A stretch of DNA of 64,000 bases from JABWBD01 sp040768665 (GCA_040768665.1 JAXGMN010000051.1:25654-89653); one strand, 5' to 3'. Positions 51,324-60,619 are shown, numbered from the stretch's first letter. Made by a program: numbers and translations. Notes: a model not told the origin generated them from the letters alone.

Positions 51324-52762
51324 GAAAGGATCGGTTTGCGGGCGGCCAAAACCTCGTCGGGGCGGCTGATCGAAGTCGTGTGCGGGGCTTCGTGGAGCAG
51401 GTCCGCCGGTTCCTCGGTGATGCGGAACAAGGCTTCGGCGAAGGCGTCGAGCGTTGCCTTGCTCTCCGTTTCGGTCGGCTCGATCATGAGGGCTTCACGA
51501 ACCGTCAGCGGGAAATATACCGTCGGGGCGTGGAACCCGAAATCGAGTAATCGCTTCGCGATATCCATCGCGGTAATGCCGCGATCAGCCTTGATCCCCG
51601 AAGCCGACGCGACGAATTCGTGCGTGCAGCGTTTTCCATGCGGAACCTGCAGGAAATGCTGCACCCGGCTGAGCAGGTAGTTGGCGTTGAGCACCGCGTT
51701 TTCGGAAACCCTTCGGAGGCCGTCGGCGCCCTGGGTTCGCAAGTAGCAGTAGGTGCGGACCAGCACGCCCGTGTTTCCGAAAAAGCTCCGCACCCGGCCG
51801 ATCGACTTGGGGCGATCGTAGTCCAGCCGGAAGCGCTCGCCGTCGCGGACCACGACGGGCGCCGGCAAGTAGGGCTCCAGCGTGCGGCAGACGGCGATCG
51901 GTCCGGCGCCCGGTCCGCCGCCGCCGTGCGGCCCGCTGAACGTCTTGTGCGGATTGAAGTGCATCATGTCCGCCCCGAAGTCGCCAGGACGGGTGATGCC
52001 GAGAATGGCATTCATGTTGGCACCGTCGAGATAGACCAGTCCGCCGGCGGCGTGTACCATCTCGGCTATTCTGGCGATCTGCCCGTCGAACAGTCCCAGG
52101 GTGTTGGGATTGGTGATCATGAAGACGGCGGTCTGCTCGTCGAGCTTCGCGGCCAGATCCTCGAGATCGACCAGTCCCTGCGGATCGCTCTTGACCTCGA
52201 CCGTTTTGAATCCCGCCATCGACGCGCTGGCCGGATTCGTGCCGTGCGCCACATCCGGGACGAGCACGACGCTACGGCTCTGCCCGATGTCGCGAAAGTA
52301 CTCCGCGGCCACGAACAGGGCCGTCATCTCGCCATGCGCGCCGGCGGCCGGCTGCAGCGATACAGCCGCCAGTCCGCTGATCTCGGCCAGCATTTCCTGG
52401 AGCGCGTGGAGCAGTTCGAGCAGTCCTTGAAGCGTCTCTTGCGGTTGATAGGGATGCAGATCGCCAATGCCTGCCAGTCCGGCGAGCCGCTCGTTGCGCT
52501 TCGGATTGTACTTCATGGTACACGAGCCGAGCGGATAGAAATGCGTATCGACCGACATGTTTTGCGTGGAGAGGTTCACGTAGTGCCGCACCAGGTCGGG
52601 CTCGGTCAATTCCGGCAGCGGCGGCGGGGAGTCGGCCAGGGCTTCGCGAGGCACGAGATCCTCGATCGGCCGTTCGGGCACGTCGGCATCGGGCAGCAGC
52701 ACTGCGGCGCTGCCCGGCCGGGAAAGTTCGAACAGGAGTTGCGTAGCGAGCTTGTTGCGCAT
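51299..52762 (-). CDS. gcvPB: Glycine dehydrogenase (decarboxylating) subunit 2
   Basis: 487 residues, P protein C-terminal half of the two-subunit type. Decarboxylates glycine with PLP and passes aminomethyl to lipoyl-GcvH. The PLP lysine lies in HFNPHKTFSGPHGGGGPGAGPI (HFNPHKTFSGPHGGGG in particular, about residue 270). LYLDGANMNAILG carries the cofactor aspartate; the N-terminal SRPGSAAVLLPDADVPE and LPPLTEPDLVRHYVNLSTQNM block matches. gcvPA ends 20 bp upstream. Confidence 0.96.
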   Translation of the reverse strand: MRNKLATQLLFELSRPGSAAVLLPDADVPERPIEDLVPREALADSPPPLPELTEPDLVRHYVNLSTQNMSVDTHFYPLGSCTMKYNPKRNERLAGLAGIGDLHPYQPQETLQGLLELLHALQEMLAEISGLAAVSLQPAAGAHGEMTALFVAAEYFRDIGQSRSVVLVPDVAHGTNPASASMAGFKTVEVKSDPQGLVDLEDLAAKLDEQTAVFMITNPNTLGLFDGQIARIAEMVHAAGGLVYLDGANMNAILGITRPGDFGADMMHFNPHKTFSGPHGGGGPGAGPIAVCRTLEPYLPAPVVVRDGERFRLDYDRPKSIGRVRSFFGNTGVLVRTYCYLRTQGADGLRRVSENAVLNANYLLSRVQHFLQVPHGKRCTHEFVASASGIKADRGITAMDIAKRLLDFGFHAPTVYFPLTVREALMIEPTETESKATLDAFAEALFRITEEPADLLHEAPHTTSISRPDEVLAARKPILSWKAEAAA

Positions 52763-52782
52763 CAGGGGATGGTGCTCCTGCC

Positions 52783-54120
52783 TCAGGCGACGGCCGCCGC
52801 CAGTTGGTCAATCTGTGCTTTCGTCCGCTTTTCCGTCACGGCGACGAGGAGGCAGTCGGCCAACTCCGGATACCATTGCTTGAGCGGCACGCCCGGGAAA
52901 AAGCCCTTGGCGCGGGCCGTTTCCAGAACGGTTTCGATCCGGCGATCACCGAGGCGGACGATGAACTCTTTGAACACCGGTCGAGAAAACGCCCGCTCGA
53001 TCGAGGGGATCTCGGTGAGCCGGTCCAAGGCGTAATGAGCCTTCTGCAGGCAGAGACGGGCGACATCGCGCATACCCTGCGGCCCCATGGAGGCCAGGTA
53101 GACCGACGCCCGTAGTGCAAGCAGCCCCTGGTTCGTGCAGATGTTGCTGGTGGCCTTCTCACGGCGGATATGTTGCTCTCGGGTCTGCAGGGTGAGAACC
53201 CAGCAGCGGCGTCCGCGGCGATCGGTCGTCTGGCCTACGAGGCGTCCGGGCAAACGCCGGACAAACTGCTCGCGACAAGCGAGGATTCCCAGGTACGGCC
53301 CCCCGAAAGCCATCGGGCAACCGAGCGACTGGCCTTCTGCCACCGCGATATCCGCTCCGTAATCCCCGGGGCGTTTGAGCAGCCCCAGGCTGATTGGGTC
53401 GAAAGAGACGACAAACAGCGCCCCGCGGCGATGAGCGATCTCGGCGAGCGCCTCGACGTCTTCCAGGCACCCGAAAAAGTTCGGATGCTGGACGACGACG
53501 CAAGCCGTTTGATCATCCAGCGCCCGCTCCAGCTCCTCGGGAGCCAGGTAGCCTTGTGAAGTTCCAACTGTCACAAGCTCGGTATGCAGGTTTGCCAGGT
53601 AGGTGCCGAGGTTGCGGCGATATTCGGGATGAACGCTTGCCGTAGTAACGACTCGATTCCAACGCCTCGTCGACTGCATGGCCATGATCACCGCCTCGGC
53701 CACGGCGCTGCCGCCGTCGTACAGACTGGCATTGGATACGTCCATTGCGGTCAACTGCGTGATAAGTGTCTGGTATTCGAACATTGCCTGGAGCGTGCCC
53801 TGGCTGGCCTCGGCCTGATAGGGAGTGTAGGCCGTGTAGAACTCGCTCCGCGACGCGACGAAATCGACGACCGCGGGGATGAAATGATCGTAGCTGCCGC
53901 CGCCGAGAAAACAGACCGCCTCTTCCGGCGAGGTGTTCCTGCGGGCCAGTTCCGCAATATGGGCGGTCAGCTCCAGTTCGCCCATCGCCGGCGGAACGTC
54001 CAGCGGTCTTTGGAAACGAAGCTCGGGCGGGACGATCTGGAAAAGGTCTTCGATCGACTCGACGCCGATCGCTTCCAGCATGGACTGCCGGTCTTCCGGC
54101 GTATTGACAATATATGCCAT
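52783..54120 (-). CDS. gcvPA: Glycine dehydrogenase (decarboxylating) subunit 1
   Basis: 445 residues from ATG 54120 (MAYIVNTPEDRQSML), the N-terminal half-type subunit lacking the PLP lysine. Seen: VCFLGGGSYDHFIPAVVD, AYTPYQAEASQGTLQAMFEYQT (in parts), MDVSNASLYDGGSAVAEAVIM and the C-terminal region with GVPLKQWYPELADCLLVAVTEK. Forms an alpha2beta2 P protein with GcvPB. Position between gcvH and gcvPB, 20 bp from the latter, agrees. The open frame before the ATG continues 75 bases but without similarity. Confidence 0.96.
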   Translation of the reverse strand: MAYIVNTPEDRQSMLEAIGVESIEDLFQIVPPELRFQRPLDVPPAMGELELTAHIAELARRNTSPEEAVCFLGGGSYDHFIPAVVDFVASRSEFYTAYTPYQAEASQGTLQAMFEYQTLITQLTAMDVSNASLYDGGSAVAEAVIMAMQSTRRWNRVVTTASVHPEYRRNLGTYLANLHTELVTVGTSQGYLAPEELERALDDQTACVVVQHPNFFGCLEDVEALAEIAHRRGALFVVSFDPISLGLLKRPGDYGADIAVAEGQSLGCPMAFGGPYLGILACREQFVRRLPGRLVGQTTDRRGRRCWVLTLQTREQHIRREKATSNICTNQGLLALRASVYLASMGPQGMRDVARLCLQKAHYALDRLTEIPSIERAFSRPVFKEFIVRLGDRRIETVLETARAKGFFPGVPLKQWYPELADCLLVAVTEKRTKAQIDQLAAAVA

Positions 54121-54201
54121 CCGCTCAGGTTCCGTAGGGGTTGCTCGAGAAATTTCTCGAACGTTGCTAAGTCGGTGAGTGTCGCCTTCCGCCACTCCGC
54201 T

Positions 54202-54612
54202 CTATTCGTGGCCCGCCGCTTCCTCTTCGCACTGTTTCTTATAGCTTGCGTAGTCCAGCAGGTTGGAGAGGCCCGATTCGTCCGACAGCCTGATCTTTAT
54301 GAACCAGCCGAAGCCGTAGGGGTCGCCGGGCAGTTTTTCCAAGTTGTCGGGCAGAGCTTTGTTCACATCGACGACCTCGCCGTCGACCGGACTGTAAAGA
54401 TCGCTGACCGCTTTGACGGATTCGATTTCTCCAAAGGGTTTCTTTGCCTCGACCTGCCTGCCGACCTCCGGCAGGTCGACGAAGACCAGATCCGTGAGGG
54501 CCTCCAGGGCAAAGCCGGATATGCCGACCGTGGCGATTTTTTCGCCGGACGGCCCGGTTTCGACATGCACCCACTCATGCGTCTTCGAGTAGAGCAGTTG
54601 TTCAGGATTCAC
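54202..54612 (-). CDS. gcvH: Glycine cleavage system H protein
   Basis: 136 residues from a GTG at 54612 that overlaps the gcvT stop (GTGA), with AAAGGGAAA upstream. Lipoyl-carrying shuttle protein. The lipoylation lysine is Lys67 in GEIESVKAVSDLYSPVDGEV (ESVKAVSDLY core). Flanking strands YSKTHEWVHVE and ILLDDEP-like LVFVDLPEVGRQV are typical. The C-terminus (SNLLDYASYKKQCEEEAAGHE) runs slightly past the usual end. A longer frame upstream belongs to gcvT overlap and is not used. Confidence 0.95.
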   Translation of the reverse strand: MNPEQLLYSKTHEWVHVETGPSGEKIATVGISGFALEALTDLVFVDLPEVGRQVEAKKPFGEIESVKAVSDLYSPVDGEVVDVNKALPDNLEKLPGDPYGFGWFIKIRLSDESGLSNLLDYASYKKQCEEEAAGHE

Positions 54613-55781
54613 GACGATTTCCCTTTCCAGTTGCGGCGATAGAAGGGCAACTCCACGACGCGCGCCGGCTCGACCCGGCCGCGAATATCCACGGTCAACT
54701 CGGTCCCCGGTTTCGCTTGATCCGGGCGTACGTAGCCCATGGCGATCGATTTCTCCAGCGTGGGCGAAAAAGAGCCGCTGGTGACGGCACCAACCGGTTT
54801 TCCATCGAGAAGAATCGGGGCGTCTTGGCGCGCGGCACGGCGGCCCGCCAACTCCAGCCCGACCCGGACGCGTTGCGGGGCCTGCTGCTCGATGGCTTTC
54901 AGGGCATCGCGCCCGGGAAAGTCGTAGCCGACGAGATAACACGCAAACCCGAGTCCGGCCTCCAACGGATTGGTCTGTTCGGTGAGTTCATGGCCGTACA
55001 GCGGCATTCCGGCCTCGAGCCGGAGCGTGTCGCGTGCGCCGAGTCCGGTTGGCACAATGCCGAACGGCTTGCCCATCTCCAGCAGCGCCTCCCAGACCGC
55101 CGGGGCAATGGTGGTACCCATGCTGAACTCGAAGCCATCCTCGCCGGTATAGCCGGTGCGGCTGACGATGCCACCCTGGCGCTGGGCAGCGGGATGGAGG
55201 ATCCGGACCTGGGCTCCCCGGTAATACTTCATCGTGGCCAGATCGACATCCACCAGCGGTTGCAACAATTCCACCGAGCGCGGCCCCTGGATGGCGAACA
55301 TCGCCCAGAGCCGGGTGACATCGGTCCAGATCACCTCGCGGCCCGGTTCCTCGGCCCTTTCGGGCGGCAGGTGCTCGTCGACCCACCGGACGATCTTCTC
55401 GCGATTCGATGCGTTAACGACTACGAGATAGAAAGGTTGTCCGTGGGAGTTATGGTAGTAGCCGACCAGCACATCATCGAGGATTCCACCAGCATCATTG
55501 GTGACTAACGAATATCGCACCTGCCCCAGGGCCATGTCGGCTACCCGCCGCGTGAGGAGACAAGCAAGGAACTCAGCGGCGCCGGGTCCCTCGAACCGCA
55601 AGCGGCCCATGTGAGAAATATCGGTGATCGCACATCGCGTTCGAGTGGCGCGATGCTCCTCGATAATCGAGGTGTACTGCAGCGGCATCTTCCAGCCGGC
55701 AAAGTCGACCATCCGCGCCCCGTGGGCGAGATGCCAGGAGTAAAGAGGTGTGTGGCGAATCTTCGTCTCGGAGTCGGTCAT
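54609..55781 (-). CDS. gcvT: Aminomethyltransferase (glycine cleavage T protein)
   Basis: 390 residues from ATG 55781. Takes the aminomethyl group from GcvH to tetrahydrofolate, releasing ammonia and 5,10-methylene-THF. Family features: RHTPLYSWHLAHGARMVDFAGW and MPLQYTSIIEEH at the start, ARSRCAITDISHMGR-like TRCAITDISHMGRLRFEGP, YTGEDGFEFSM (folate-binding), ARDTLRLEAGMPLYGHEL and the C-terminal GAVTSGSFSPTLEKSIAMGYV. First gene of the gcv operon. The upstream frame continues 186 bases but reads into the candidate promoter. Confidence 0.96.
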   Translation of the reverse strand: MTDSETKIRHTPLYSWHLAHGARMVDFAGWKMPLQYTSIIEEHRATRTRCAITDISHMGRLRFEGPGAAEFLACLLTRRVADMALGQVRYSLVTNDAGGILDDVLVGYYHNSHGQPFYLVVVNASNREKIVRWVDEHLPPERAEEPGREVIWTDVTRLWAMFAIQGPRSVELLQPLVDVDLATMKYYRGAQVRILHPAAQRQGGIVSRTGYTGEDGFEFSMGTTIAPAVWEALLEMGKPFGIVPTGLGARDTLRLEAGMPLYGHELTEQTNPLEAGLGFACYLVGYDFPGRDALKAIEQQAPQRVRVGLELAGRRAARQDAPILLDGKPVGAVTSGSFSPTLEKSIAMGYVRPDQAKPGTELTVDIRGRVEPARVVELPFYRRNWKGKSS

Positions 55782-55884
55782 CTTGCTCACCGTACGGCAG
55801 CATTTCCAGGCAGTCGCGAGGTTGAACAGTAGAGCTCTCTTGTTTCCGGCCCGCAGTCCTAAAACCCGACTGGCCGAAACCCAT

Positions 55885-55912
55885 ATTGTAGCGGCCGTTC
55901 TCGGTGTGGCCA
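55885..55912 (-). promoter_or_regulatory. Candidate promoter of the gcv operon
   Basis: On the minus strand TGGCCA, 16 bp, then TACAAT, with a leader of about 100 nt to gcvT. TACAAT matches 5 of 6 to the -10 and TGGCCA 4 of 6 to the -35. I could not recognise a glycine riboswitch in the leader. Confidence 0.3.
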
Positions 55913-55967
55913 GGGGGGCAAAGTGCCGACGCAGAGAGCAGGTTGGCCCAACTCGATCCTTGCGCAC

Positions 55968-56738
55968 TCAGCCTATCCGAATGCGGAACGTCTTGGTATC
56001 CAACTGCGGAACGGATGTAAAGCGGTCGATCTGGGACGCCGCATCGATGTCCTCCTCGCGACCGATCGCTACCACGTTCTGACCGGCAACGCTCTTTCGG
56101 AGTTCGGCGGCCAGGAGGTCGGAGCTCAACGGTTCGGCGCCGGTTGCATACGGCACGGCGAACGACGAAACCCAGTTCTCCCGTGCGGTTAGGGCCTGGA
56201 CGTTCGACTGGTAAGGCAAGCCGGAAAGGCGCTGGATCCGCTCGACCACCAATCCTGCAAACAACACGTCGTCGCGGCTGTACTGCCCGGCCGTGCCGGC
56301 GCACACCAAATGGATCTGCTCTTGCCCAATCAGCCGTTCGACCAGAGCCGTGGCGTTGACGAAGGCGCCGATGTAGACCGCTGCGGCACTTCGGCACTGG
56401 GCCAACGCACGGGTGCCGTTGGTGGTCGTAAAGACCACTGTCCGTCCGCCGACACTCGACGGCGTGTACTCGGCCGGTGAATTCGCCAGGTCGAAACCGT
56501 CGATCAGAACGCCTTTTCTCTCGCCCCCCAGTACGGCCTCGCCCGGCGGCAAGCTCGAAGCGATTTCGCGGGCGTCTTCGACCTCCAGGCACGGAACGAC
56601 ATGCCGGGCACCGGCCTCGAGAGCGTAGATCATGGTGGTCGATGCACGCAGGATGTCGATCACGACCGCGGCCGAGCCGGCCAACTCCTCAGGGGTCACG
56701 AGCGTGGGCAGAGCATAGACATTCAGGAGGTACCTCAT
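55968..56738 (-). CDS. 2-phosphosulfolactate phosphatase family protein (ComB-like)
   Basis: 256 residues, usual length. AAVVIDILRASTTMIYALEAGARHVVP (in parts) at 27-54 and LGGERKGVLIDGFDLANSPAEYTP, TTTNGTRAL and CAGTAGQYSRDDVLFAGLVVERI are the conserved ComB blocks, with the Mg-site Asp residues. In methanogens ComB dephosphorylates 2-phosphosulfolactate on the way to coenzyme M. Many bacteria without coenzyme M carry homologues, so another substrate is likely here. Divergent from the menaquinone operon. Confidence 0.9.
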   Translation of the reverse strand: MRYLLNVYALPTLVTPEELAGSAAVVIDILRASTTMIYALEAGARHVVPCLEVEDAREIASSLPPGEAVLGGERKGVLIDGFDLANSPAEYTPSSVGGRTVVFTTTNGTRALAQCRSAAAVYIGAFVNATALVERLIGQEQIHLVCAGTAGQYSRDDVLFAGLVVERIQRLSGLPYQSNVQALTARENWVSSFAVPYATGAEPLSSDLLAAELRKSVAGQNVVAIGREEDIDAASQIDRFTSVPQLDTKTFRIRIG

Positions 56739-56870
56739 AGGAAAACCTCTCTACCGCATCAGGCCGCGGAAGGCGAAATGAATTGTACAACGCGCGATCC
56801 GGAGCCCGCCTTTCAGACGGGGTGGCACCCCGTCCTCGCATGCGGACTGCCGACCTCTTACAATATCGCC

Positions 56871-58334
56871 ATGTCACCCCACGGTCTGGCCGATTTTCTG
56901 GAAGAACTTGGGCAAGCGGGCCAACTGGTTCGTATCGCCCCGGTAGTGGACTCCGCCCTGGAAATCGCCGAGATTGTCCGACGAGTCGGTCTCGAAAGCG
57001 GTCCGGCGCTGCTATTCGGGGCTGTCCAAGGCCACGGTCTCCCGGTGCTCGCTAACCTGCTCGGCACGGACGAACGCATTTGTCGAGCCCTGGGCGTCAA
57101 TTCCCTGGATGACCTGACACTGAGGGTCGCCGAACTGGTCCGACCGGCGGATCCGGAGAGCTGGTTTGAGAAACTGCGGGCGGTTCCAGCGCGGGCCGAG
57201 TTGAAAAGGCTGGCTCCGCGCTTGGTCAAATCGGCCGCGTGCCAGCAGGTCGTTCGGCTGGGCGGCGACGTCGATCTCGATCAGCTTCCTGCACTTACGA
57301 TTCGCCCGCTCGAACTCGGGCGAACGATAACGGCCGCCCAGGTCGTCAGTTCTGACGCCGGTTCGGGTCAGCGCGTGGTGGGCCGACACGATGTCTGTCT
57401 GGTCTCGCGTGACCGCGTGGCGATCGCCTGGCTGCCACACGATGCCCATGCCCAGTTGCTGGTGGAATATCGGCGGCGGAGGGAGTCGATGCCGGTGGCA
57501 ATCGTGCTGGGAGGCCATCCGGCTGCGCTGCTGGCGGCCATGGCTCCGCTGCCGCCGGAAAGCGACCAAGCGGCATTTGCCGGCCTGCTCCGAGGGAAGC
57601 CGTTGGAGATGGTTCGCTGCCGTACGCTGGATCTGGAAGTTTGTGCCGATGCGGAAATCATTGTCGAAGGCACCATTGAACCGGACGAGCCTTTCCACGA
57701 CACTGGTCCTCTGGCCCTGCCCGGAGGTTTCTACCGGGCATCCCAGCCGGCGCCGGTCGCGCGGGTCACGGGCGTCACCCACCGGGCGAATCCGATTTTC
57801 CCGGCCATGGTTCCCGGCTACGCGGGCGATGAGGCGAGCGTTATCACGGGCGTCTTGCACCGTTGGCTGCTCCCGTTGGTCCGAAGCCGGATTCCGGAAC
57901 TGGTCGATTATCACTTCCCGCTGGCCGCGGGATCCCGATGCTGCGGAGTGGTCGCGATTCGCAAGAGCTACGCGGGACAGGCCTGGCGGGTGGCGAGCGC
58001 CGTGTGGGGCATGCCGACGCTCATGCACGTGAAGTTTTGGGTCATTGTGGACGACGACGTCGACGTGGCGGATCCGGACGGGGTCTGGTCGGCGATCTCG
58101 GCTCACTTCGACCCGGGCCGAGACGTAGTCGTGCAGCAGGGGCCTCCGGATCTGCTCGATCCGGCAACGGATCCGCCGGGGATGACAAGCCGAATGGCGC
58201 TGGATGCCACGACCAAGGTCCCCGGTGAAAGCCGGCGGGAAACGCCGGGACGCGCCGAGATGTCGGAGGAGATTCGACGGCTGGTCAACAGCCGGTGGTC
58301 GGAGTACGGGTTTCACCTACGCCGTGAAGTATGA
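56871..58334 (+). CDS. UbiD family decarboxylase (menaquinone pathway, MqnL-like)
   Basis: 487 residues from ATG 56871. Prenylated-FMN dependent decarboxylase: GLADFLEELGQAGQLVRI at the start, then LDGPALLFG-like GPALLFGAVQGHGLPVLANLLG, GRHDVCLVSRDRVAIAW and EIIVEGTIEPDEPFHDTGPLALPGGFY, which contains the E-x-x-E part of the Arg-Glu-Glu catalytic set. Followed with 4-bp overlap by MenG, then UbiX (which makes the prenylated FMN), a UbiA-type prenyltransferase and MqnE. This set fits the late futalosine steps, where MqnL decarboxylates the prenylated naphthoate. An upstream open frame is not used. Confidence 0.9.
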   Translation: MSPHGLADFLEELGQAGQLVRIAPVVDSALEIAEIVRRVGLESGPALLFGAVQGHGLPVLANLLGTDERICRALGVNSLDDLTLRVAELVRPADPESWFEKLRAVPARAELKRLAPRLVKSAACQQVVRLGGDVDLDQLPALTIRPLELGRTITAAQVVSSDAGSGQRVVGRHDVCLVSRDRVAIAWLPHDAHAQLLVEYRRRRESMPVAIVLGGHPAALLAAMAPLPPESDQAAFAGLLRGKPLEMVRCRTLDLEVCADAEIIVEGTIEPDEPFHDTGPLALPGGFYRASQPAPVARVTGVTHRANPIFPAMVPGYAGDEASVITGVLHRWLLPLVRSRIPELVDYHFPLAAGSRCCGVVAIRKSYAGQAWRVASAVWGMPTLMHVKFWVIVDDDVDVADPDGVWSAISAHFDPGRDVVVQQGPPDLLDPATDPPGMTSRMALDATTKVPGESRRETPGRAEMSEEIRRLVNSRWSEYGFHLRREV

Positions 58335-59047
58335 TGGACAACGTCGACAAGTCCGATGCCCGCGTCCGCCGCATGTTCGGCGAGATCGCCGCGCGCTACG
58401 ACCTGCTGAACCATCTCCTGTCCGGCGGCATCGACCTTTACTGGCGGCGTCGCACAACGCGTCTCGTGCCGCCGGGAGAAGACGGCCCCATCCTGGATGT
58501 GTGCACGGGGACCGCGGATCTGGCACTCGCCTATTGGCGGGCGAGTCGCGGGCAGGTCCCTATCGTCGGCGCGGATTTCTGCCGCCCGATGCTTGCGGTG
58601 GGACAACAGAAGATCCGGCGGCTCGCGGCCGACCGGCAGGTCATGCTGATTGAGGGCGACGCGCAGCGGCTCCCCTACGGCGATGAGCGATTTCAGATCG
58701 TTAGCGTGGCTTTCGGGCTGCGGAACGTGGGCGATACCGATCAAGGGCTTCGGGAGATGGTCCGCGTGTGCCGTCGTGGCGGCCGCGTGGCGGTCCTCGA
58801 GTTCGGCATTCCCACCGCCTGGCCGATTGGGCCGCTTTACGGGTGGTATTTTCACCGGGTGTTGCCGCGCGTCGGCCAGGCATTGGCTCGCAATCGTTTG
58901 AGGGCTTACAATTATCTTCCTGCCAGTGTAGGGGAGTTTCCGCAGAGAGAGGCGTTGGCCGAACGGATGCGGGAGGCCGGTCTGAGGGATGTCCGGTATT
59001 TTCCTCTCACTTTTGGAGTGGCCATCTTGTACGCGGGGATAAAATGA
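58331..59047 (+). CDS. menG: Demethylmenaquinone methyltransferase (UbiE/MenG)
   Basis: 238 residues, usual length. The S-adenosylmethionine site is ILDVCTGTADLALAYW (motif I, about 56-70); VSVAFGLRNVGDTDQGLREMVRVCRRGGRV (in parts) gives the family-specific FGLRN motif. N-terminal RVRRMFGEIAARYDLLNHLLSGGID matches UbiE. Methylates the demethylated naphthoquinone ring, the last menaquinone step. The start overlaps the UbiD gene by 4 bp, and its stop overlaps ubiX by 4 bp. Confidence 0.95.
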   Translation: MMDNVDKSDARVRRMFGEIAARYDLLNHLLSGGIDLYWRRRTTRLVPPGEDGPILDVCTGTADLALAYWRASRGQVPIVGADFCRPMLAVGQQKIRRLAADRQVMLIEGDAQRLPYGDERFQIVSVAFGLRNVGDTDQGLREMVRVCRRGGRVAVLEFGIPTAWPIGPLYGWYFHRVLPRVGQALARNRLRAYNYLPASVGEFPQREALAERMREAGLRDVRYFPLTFGVAILYAGIK

Positions 59048-59730
59048 AACGAAAGATCGTCGTCGCCGTCACGGGGGCCAGCGGCGCAACCTACGCGACC
59101 CGTTTGTTGGACGTCTTGCTTGCTGCCGGTTGCGACGTCCACCTGACGATCAGCTCGGCCGCCCAGACCGTGATCAAGCAGGAACTCGGCATCTCCGTCG
59201 ACCTCGACGAATTCGACGCATCGGCACTGATGCTCGACAGCCTGCAGGGAGCCGGCGACCGCAAGCTTGCGGAGGTCCGCAGTCTGGCCGGCATTTCCAG
59301 CGAATCGAGCAATGTCCTTTCGGTTGCCTCCGGTGAGCAGGGCCGCATCCATTACCACCACTATCGCGACTACATGGCCCCGATCGCCAGCGGTTCGTTT
59401 CTGACCGACGGCATGGTGGTCTGCCCGTGTTCCAGCGGAACACTCAGTGCGATCGTCTACGGCACCAGCGCCAACCTGATCCACCGCGCGGCCGAAGTGC
59501 ACCTCAAGGAACACCGCAGGCTCATCCTGGTGCCCCGCGAGACCCCGGTGTCGATCGTTCAGATGAAGAACATGCTCCAGGCGGCGGAGGCGGGCGCGGT
59601 GATCCTGCCCGCGAGCCCGGGTTTCTATCACGGCGTGACTTCGATCCAGGACCTCATCGACTTCGTCGTGGGGCGGATCTGCGACCAGTTGAAGATCGGA
59701 AACACGATGATCCGGCGCTGGGGGGAATGA
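59044..59730 (+). CDS. ubiX: Flavin prenyltransferase UbiX (MqnM-like)
   Basis: 228 residues from ATG 59044. Makes prenylated FMN for the UbiD partner. MKRKIVVAVTGASGATYATRLLDVL opens the flavoprotein fold (GASGA phosphate loop, 11-15), with CPCSSGTLSAIVYGTSANLIHRAAEVHLKE (in parts) containing the conserved C-S-x-x-T-L-x-x-I-x-x-G block, and LILVPRETPVS, the ligand-binding R-E-x-P. Overlaps menG by 4 bp. It lies 4 bp before the prenyltransferase gene, so the cofactor maker and its user are in the same operon. Confidence 0.95.
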   Translation: MKRKIVVAVTGASGATYATRLLDVLLAAGCDVHLTISSAAQTVIKQELGISVDLDEFDASALMLDSLQGAGDRKLAEVRSLAGISSESSNVLSVASGEQGRIHYHHYRDYMAPIASGSFLTDGMVVCPCSSGTLSAIVYGTSANLIHRAAEVHLKEHRRLILVPRETPVSIVQMKNMLQAAEAGAVILPASPGFYHGVTSIQDLIDFVVGRICDQLKIGNTMIRRWGE

Positions 59731-59734
59731 TCGG

Positions 59735-60619
59735 GTGCTGACGGCCGTCCGCCACATTCTGGAAATGATCCGCTTCAGCCACACGCTGTTTGCGCTTCCT
59801 TTCGCGATGCTTTCGGCGGCGATGGCGTGGACGGCGAACCTGGGCAGCTCGCCGCCGGTGCCGTTCCGCTGGCAGGAGTTGGCGGGCATTCTCTTGTGCA
59901 TGGTCTTTGCCCGGAGTGCCGCGATGGCCTTCAACCGGCTGGCCGACCGCCGGCTCGACGCTCTGAACCCGCGGACACAAAGCCGCCATCTTCCCACCGG
60001 AGTGTTGAGTAGGGCAAGCGTCGTCCGGTTTACACTTCTTTGCTCCGTCGGATTCGTGCTGTCGACCCTCCTGTTTTTGCCCAACCGGCTGCCGCTCGTG
60101 GCCAGCGGGCCGGTGCTGCTGTTTTTGTTCGGTTACAGCTATGCCAAGCGGTTTACGCTTCTGGCGCATTTCTGGCTCGGGGCGGCGTTGATGCTCGGGC
60201 CGCTGGCCGCCTGGGTGGCGATCCGCGGAGAGCTCGGCTGGCCGCCCGCGCTGCTCGGGGCAGCGGTCCTGCTTTGGGTGGCGGGCTTCGACATCATCTA
60301 CGCGTGCCAGGACGTCGATTTCGATCTACTCGCCGGGCTTTACAGCGTTCCTGTACGGCTTGGGGTGGCCGGAGCGCTGCGGTTGGCGGCGCTATGTCAT
60401 CTCGGGATGGTAGCGGTGCTCGCCTCGATACCCCTGGTCTACGGGAGTTTCGGAACGATCTACTACGGCGGCCTGGCGGCCATCGCCGTGCTCTTGGCCT
60501 ACGAGCACTGGCTTGTTCGCCCCGACGATCTCACGCGGGTCAACCGCGCGTTCTATCATGTCAATGCCGTCGTGAGCCTGGGCCTTTTCGCGATCGGATC
60601 GGTGGATCTACTCGTCTGA
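59735..60619 (+). CDS. UbiA family prenyltransferase (MqnP-like)
   Basis: 294 residues from GTG 59735, 4 bp after ubiX. Integral membrane protein with about eight helices. The two Asp-rich motifs are FNRLADRRLDALNPRT (N-x-x-x-D-x-x-x-D) and YACQDVDFDLLAGLYSVP (D-x-x-D), as required for Mg and prenyl diphosphate binding. In the futalosine route this step joins a polyprenyl chain to 1,4-dihydroxy-6-naphthoate (or its precursor). Operon context with UbiD, UbiX, MenG and MqnE supports this rather than ubiquinone synthesis. Confidence 0.93.
   Translation: MLTAVRHILEMIRFSHTLFALPFAMLSAAMAWTANLGSSPPVPFRWQELAGILLCMVFARSAAMAFNRLADRRLDALNPRTQSRHLPTGVLSRASVVRFTLLCSVGFVLSTLLFLPNRLPLVASGPVLLFLFGYSYAKRFTLLAHFWLGAALMLGPLAAWVAIRGELGWPPALLGAAVLLWVAGFDIIYACQDVDFDLLAGLYSVPVRLGVAGALRLAALCHLGMVAVLASIPLVYGSFGTIYYGGLAAIAVLLAYEHWLVRPDDLTRVNRAFYHVNAVVSLGLFAIGSVDLLV

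Noticed and set aside
55782..55967. Glycine riboswitch in the gcvT leader
   Set aside because: I looked for the two-aptamer pattern and could not see its conserved core; a structure search would be needed to exclude it.
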